A stretch of 64,000 nucleotides of DNA, taken from contig NZ_AP022615.1 of assembly GCF_010730745.1 (NCBI RefSeq), positions 2,976,001 through 3,040,000 on the forward strand, given 5' to 3'. The notes below the pieces were generated by a model. The model saw only the letters and a list, made by a program, of their open reading frames with translations, did not search any database and was not told the origin of the DNA. Shown here one piece after another: positions 60,504-64,000 of the stretch (position 1 is its first letter; each line of letters opens with the position of its first letter). Source of the DNA: Mycobacterium heidelbergense (GTDB lineage: Bacteria > Actinomycetota > Actinomycetes > Mycobacteriales > Mycobacteriaceae). The translations under genes were made by a program, and so were the position numbers.

Positions 60504-61619
60504 TTGAAACTCAACCGATTTGGCGCCGCGCTGAGTGTCCTGGCTAGCGCCGCGCTGGTGTTGTGCGGATGTGGAAATGACAACAATGCAGCTGGGGGAA
60601 GCGCGTCGACGACGGGCGCGTCATCGGGCAAGGTGAGTTGCGGCGGCAAGAAGACGCTGAAGGCCAGCGGGTCGACGGCCCAGGCCAACGCGATGACCCG
60701 CTTCGTCAACGCGTTCGAGCAGGCCTGCCCCGGCCAGACCTTGAACTACACCGCTAATGGCTCGGGTGCCGGAATCAGCGAATTCAATGGCAATCAAACC
60801 GATTTCGGTGGGTCGGACTCGCCGTTGGCCCAAAACGAGTACGCGGCGGCCCAGCAGCGCTGCGGCTCACCGGCGTGGAACCTGCCCGTGGTGTTCGGCC
60901 CGATCGCGATCACCTACAACGTCAAGGGCCTGAGTTCGCTTAACCTCGACGGCCCGACCGCGGCGAAGATCTTCAACGGCGTCATCGCGACCTGGAACGA
61001 CCCGGCGATCGCGAACCTCAACGCGGGGGCCATCCTGCCCGCTGAACCGATTCACGTGGTGTTCCGCAACGACCAGTCCGGGACCACGGACAACTTCCAG
61101 CACTACCTCGACGCGGCGTCCAACGGCGCGTGGGGCAAGGGCGCCGGCAAGGCGTTCAACGGCGGTGTCGGTGAGGGCGCCAAGGGCAACGACGGCACCT
61201 CGGCGGCCATCAAGGCCACCGAAGGATCGGTCACCTACAACGAGTGGTCGTTCGCCAAGGCGCAGAATCTGAACATGGCGAAGATCATCACGTCGGCCGG
61301 GCCGAATCCGGTGGCGATCAGCGCCGACTCCGTCGGCAAGACGATTTCCGGGGCCACCGTCACGGGGCAGGGCAACGACATGGTGCTCGACACGGTGTCG
61401 TTCTACAAGCCGACGCAGGCCGGCTCCTACCCGATCGTGCTGGCGACCTACGAGATCGTGTGCTCGAAGTATCCCGATTCCCAGGTCGGTACGGCCGTCA
61501 AGGCGTTCCTGCAGAGCACGATCGGCGCCGGCCAGAACGGCTTGGCGGACAACGGATACATCCCCATTCCGGACTCGTTCAAGTCGAGGTTGTCGACTTC
61601 GGTCAACGCCATCGCGTGA
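60504..61619 (+). CDS. pstS3: Phosphate-binding lipoprotein PstS3
   Basis: This protein of 371 residues has a lipobox (AALVLCGCG) and phosphate-binding loops (KASGSTAQANAMTRF, GSGAGISEFNGNQTDFGGSD). It starts at TTG after AAGGAACTG. The gene leads the pstS3-pstC2-pstA1 operon for high-affinity phosphate import. Its leader shares with the copy at 57131 a block ending AGCTTCATGRCTGCGA that includes GTTAACC/GTTCACC motifs, possibly RegX3 (Pho) boxes. Confidence 0.93.
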   Translation: MKLNRFGAALSVLASAALVLCGCGNDNNAAGGSASTTGASSGKVSCGGKKTLKASGSTAQANAMTRFVNAFEQACPGQTLNYTANGSGAGISEFNGNQTDFGGSDSPLAQNEYAAAQQRCGSPAWNLPVVFGPIAITYNVKGLSSLNLDGPTAAKIFNGVIATWNDPAIANLNAGAILPAEPIHVVFRNDQSGTTDNFQHYLDAASNGAWGKGAGKAFNGGVGEGAKGNDGTSAAIKATEGSVTYNEWSFAKAQNLNMAKIITSAGPNPVAISADSVGKTISGATVTGQGNDMVLDTVSFYKPTQAGSYPIVLATYEIVCSKYPDSQVGTAVKAFLQSTIGAGQNGLADNGYIPIPDSFKSRLSTSVNAIA

Positions 61620-61630
61620 TCCGGGGTGTC

Positions 61631-62623
61631 ATGACGCGCGGAGCAATCGCCAGTCCGTCGACCGGTGCCCAGCCGGGCCTGAGGGTGACTGATCCGCACA
61701 AGGCGCGGCGCGGCGACCGACTGTTCAAGTTGGTCGCCGCGGCGGCCGGTTCGACGATCGTCATCGCGATCGCGCTGATCGCGATATTCCTGCTGGTTCG
61801 GGCGATCCCATCGCTGCGCGCGGACCACGCGAATTTCTTCACCAGCGCCGAATTCAATACCACCAAGGCCGAGCACCTGGCGTTCGGCATCCGCGACCTG
61901 TTCATGGTCACGGTGCTGAGTTCGATCACCGCGCTGGTGCTGGCCGTGCCGATCGCGGTGGGGATCGCGGTGTTCCTCACCCAATATGCGCCCAATCGGC
62001 TCGCGCGTCCGTTCGGTGCGATGGTCGATCTGCTGGCCGCGGTGCCGTCGATCATTTTCGGGTTGTGGGGAATCTTCGTGCTGGCGCCCAAACTCGAGCC
62101 GGTCGCGGAATTTCTCAACCGAAATCTGGGCTGGTTGTTTTTGTTCAGGCACGGCAACGTGTCCTTGGCCGGCGGCGGCACCATCTTCACGGCCGGCATC
62201 GTGCTCTCGGTGATGATCCTCCCGATCGTCACGTCGGTATCGCGAGAAGTGTTCCGGCAGACCCCGCGGATTCAGATGGAGGCGGCGCAGGCGCTGGGCG
62301 CCACCAAGTGGGAGGTGGTGCGGATGACCGTGCTGCCGTTCGGTCGTAGCGGCGTCATCGCCGCGTCAATGCTGGGGCTGGGCCGCGCTCTGGGAGAGAC
62401 CGTCGCGGTGCTGATCATTTTGCGCTCGGCCGCCCGCCCGGGAAATTGGTCGCTGTTCGACGGCGGCTATACCTTCGCCTCCAAGATCGCTTCGGCGGCA
62501 GCGGAATTCAGCGAACCGCTGCCGACCGGCGCCTACATCTCCGCGGGATTTGCGCTGTTCGTCCTGACGTTCGTCGTCAACGCGACCGCCCGTGCGATCG
62601 CCGGCGGGAAGGTCAACGGATGA
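61631..62623 (+). CDS. pstC2: Phosphate ABC transporter permease PstC
   Basis: This protein of 330 residues has six membrane helices with the N-terminal FKLVAAAAGSTIVIAIALIA and the permease EAA-type loop EAAQALGATKWEVVRMTVLP. It forms the membrane channel with PstA. It follows pstS3 by 11 bp and overlaps pstA1 by four bases (ATGA). No pstB ATPase gene lies in the window, so the ATPase must be encoded elsewhere. Confidence 0.93.
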   Translation: MTRGAIASPSTGAQPGLRVTDPHKARRGDRLFKLVAAAAGSTIVIAIALIAIFLLVRAIPSLRADHANFFTSAEFNTTKAEHLAFGIRDLFMVTVLSSITALVLAVPIAVGIAVFLTQYAPNRLARPFGAMVDLLAAVPSIIFGLWGIFVLAPKLEPVAEFLNRNLGWLFLFRHGNVSLAGGGTIFTAGIVLSVMILPIVTSVSREVFRQTPRIQMEAAQALGATKWEVVRMTVLPFGRSGVIAASMLGLGRALGETVAVLIILRSAARPGNWSLFDGGYTFASKIASAAAEFSEPLPTGAYISAGFALFVLTFVVNATARAIAGGKVNG

Positions 62624-63534
62624 GCCCGCCGACGAGCACCGACGCGCTCGACCGACCGGTCAAAGCGGAGGTTTTCAACCACCTGAGCATTCGGCGGCGG
62701 ATCACGAACAACACCGCGACAACGTTTTTCGTCGCCTCCTTCGTCGTGGCCCTGGTCCCGCTGGTCTGGGTGCTGTGGGTGGTGGTCGCGCGCGGCTGGT
62801 ACGCCGTCACCCGCGCGGGCTGGTGGACGCATTCGCTGCGCGGCGTGCTGCCGGAGGAGTTTGCCGGCGGCGTCTACCACGCGCTGTACGGGACGGTCGT
62901 CCAGGCCGGGGCGGCCGCCGTCCTGTCCGTGCCGCTGGGCTTGATGACCGCGGTGTTCTTGGTGGAATACGGATCCGGCCGGCTGGTGCGGGTGACGACC
63001 TTCATGGTCGACGTCCTCGCCGGGGTGCCCTCGATCGTCGCGGCGCTGTTCATCTTCAGCCTCTGGATCGCGACCCTGGGATTCCAGCAGAGCGCCTTCG
63101 CCGTGTCGCTGGCGTTGGTGTTGCTGATGTTGCCGGTGGTGGTGCGGTCCGCCGAGGAGATGCTCCGGTTGGTGCCCGACGACCTGCGGGAAGCCAGCTA
63201 TGCGCTGGGGGTTACCAAATGGAAGACTATCGTGCGGATCGTCTTCCCGATCGCGATGCCGGGCATCGTGTCCGGCGTGTTGTTGTCCGTCGCGCGCGTT
63301 GTCGGCGAAACCGCGCCGGTGCTGGTGCTGGTCGGCTACAGCCGCTCCATCAACCTTGACATCTTTCACGGCAACATGGCCTCGCTGCCGCTGCTGATCT
63401 ACACCGAACTCACCAATCCGGAGCACGCCGGTTTCCTGCGGATCTGGGGCGCGGCGCTGAGCCTGATCATCATCGTGGCCGTGATCAACCTTTTCGCCGC
63501 GGCGTTCCGCTTCGTGTCAACGCGACGGCGCTGA
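62620..63534 (+). CDS. pstA1: Phosphate ABC transporter permease PstA
   Basis: This protein of 304 residues has six membrane helices (TFFVASFVVALVPLVWVLWV; ALVLLMLPVVVRSAEEM) and the EAA loop REASYALGVTKWKTIVRIVF. It pairs with PstC2. In M. tuberculosis the next gene is pknD; here mku follows on the other strand after 9 bp, so this locus lacks the pknD-pstS2-pstB-pstS1 segment. Confidence 0.93.
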   Translation: MSPPTSTDALDRPVKAEVFNHLSIRRRITNNTATTFFVASFVVALVPLVWVLWVVVARGWYAVTRAGWWTHSLRGVLPEEFAGGVYHALYGTVVQAGAAAVLSVPLGLMTAVFLVEYGSGRLVRVTTFMVDVLAGVPSIVAALFIFSLWIATLGFQQSAFAVSLALVLLMLPVVVRSAEEMLRLVPDDLREASYALGVTKWKTIVRIVFPIAMPGIVSGVLLSVARVVGETAPVLVLVGYSRSINLDIFHGNMASLPLLIYTELTNPEHAGFLRIWGAALSLIIIVAVINLFAAAFRFVSTRRR

Positions 63535-63543
63535 GGGACGCGG

Positions 63544-64000
63544 TCAGGACTTCGACGCGGCCCTCGAACGGGCCTTCTTGGCCCCCGAACCAGCCTTCTT
63601 CGCGGGCGCCTTTTTGGCCGGCGCCTTGTCGCCGTCACCGGAGCGCGCCTTCACGCTGGCCTCCAGCTTGGCCAGCAGGTCGGAGACGTCCTCGGTCTCG
63701 TCCAGTTCCTTGGGCTGCTCCTCGGTGGTAAACGCTTCGCCGCCTTCGAGTTTCGCGTCGATCAGCTCCTGCAGCTGTTCTTGGTAGGTGTCGTGGTAGC
63801 GGTCGGGGTTGAAGTCTTCGGCCATCGACTCCACCACCTGCCCGGCCATCTTGAGCTCGGCGGGCTTGATGTCGACCTCCTTGTCGAGCACCGGGAAGTC
63901 GGGATCGCGGATCTCGTCGGGCCACAACAGGGTGTGCACCACCATCACGTCGCGCTTGCCGAAGTCCTTGACGCGCAACGCCGCCAGCCTGGTCTTGTTG
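63544..64000 (-). CDS. mku: Ku DNA end-binding protein, C-terminal part
   Basis: The N-terminus lies beyond the right edge; about 151 residues are visible. They read NKTRLAALRVKDFGKRDVMV, HTLLWPDEIRDPDFPVL, the DYHDTYQEQLQELI-type segment (RYHDTYQEQLQELIDAK) and a Lys/Ala-rich tail (KAPAKKAPAKKAGSGAKKAR) typical of actinobacterial Ku. Ku binds broken DNA ends and recruits LigD for non-homologous end joining. Confidence 0.93.
   Translation of the reverse strand, partial: NKTRLAALRVKDFGKRDVMVVHTLLWPDEIRDPDFPVLDKEVDIKPAELKMAGQVVESMAEDFNPDRYHDTYQEQLQELIDAKLEGGEAFTTEEQPKELDETEDVSDLLAKLEASVKARSGDGDKAPAKKAPAKKAGSGAKKARSRAASKS

Overview
The window is high-GC chromosomal DNA from a slow-growing Mycobacterium, most likely of the M. 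avium complex. This rests on gene order, which follows the M. tuberculosis stretch from about Rv0861c to Rv0937c: XPB helicase, moaC2-mog-moaE2, rpfA, moaD2-moaA2, cspB, serC, fprB, citA, gltA2, arfABC, prrAB, accD3, echA6, ctpE, mntH, pstS3-pstC2-pstA1, mku. Assignments come from recalled protein families and recalled Mtb gene order; no search was run.

Region 1 (1-5,160) is accessory and decaying. It holds three tandem copies of one TetR regulator cassette (one a pseudogene, two intact), a dead ISAs1-type transposase, several diverged direct repeats, two orphan antitoxin relics, and a MazF toxin. The remaining antitoxin fragment of MazF abuts a 179-bp transposase-less inverted-repeat element.

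Region 2 (5,150-25,800) is mostly core genome. It has a monooxygenase, a DUF35/thiolase pair, two XPB-related proteins, the molybdopterin set moaC2-mog-moaE2-moaD2-moaA2 interrupted by rpfA, and a c-di-AMP (ydaO-type) riboswitch in front of rpfA. Next come cspB, a GSH-transferase-like reductase, DUF2771 and MFS proteins, a MarR/SpoU pair, sepH and serC.

Region 3 (25,800-49,600) holds an AurF-type diiron enzyme with fprB, two citrate synthases (citA, gltA2) flanking pdxH, arfABC (OmpA-like acid response), the PrrAB two-component system, accD3/echA6 lipid genes, the calcium ATPase ctpE, and a secreted DUF4185 protein of the endo-D-arabinanase type. Two genes have suffered deletions: the Rv0907-like serine hydrolase has lost its middle, and the Rv0909-like antitoxin is reduced to its last 25 codons while its Rv0910-like partner is intact.

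Region 4 (49,600-53,430) is a small accessory block ending at a tRNA-Arg(CCT). It has a hydrophobic orphan protein, an unrecognised 220-residue protein and a RES/Xre-type toxin-antitoxin pair whose toxin frame appears broken near its start.

Region 5 (53,430-64,000) is core again: an F420-type oxidoreductase, a cyclotransferase/poly-gamma-glutamate hydrolase fusion, mntH, and the phosphate uptake genes. pstS is duplicated together with its leader, on either side of the Rv0926c-Rv0927c pair. The window ends inside mku (Ku).

Three dispersed non-coding families recur. Family A (four copies) is MITE-like with nested inverted repeats. Family B (two copies) is about 120 bp. Family C (two copies) is a near-perfect long hairpin with a 16-nt loop.
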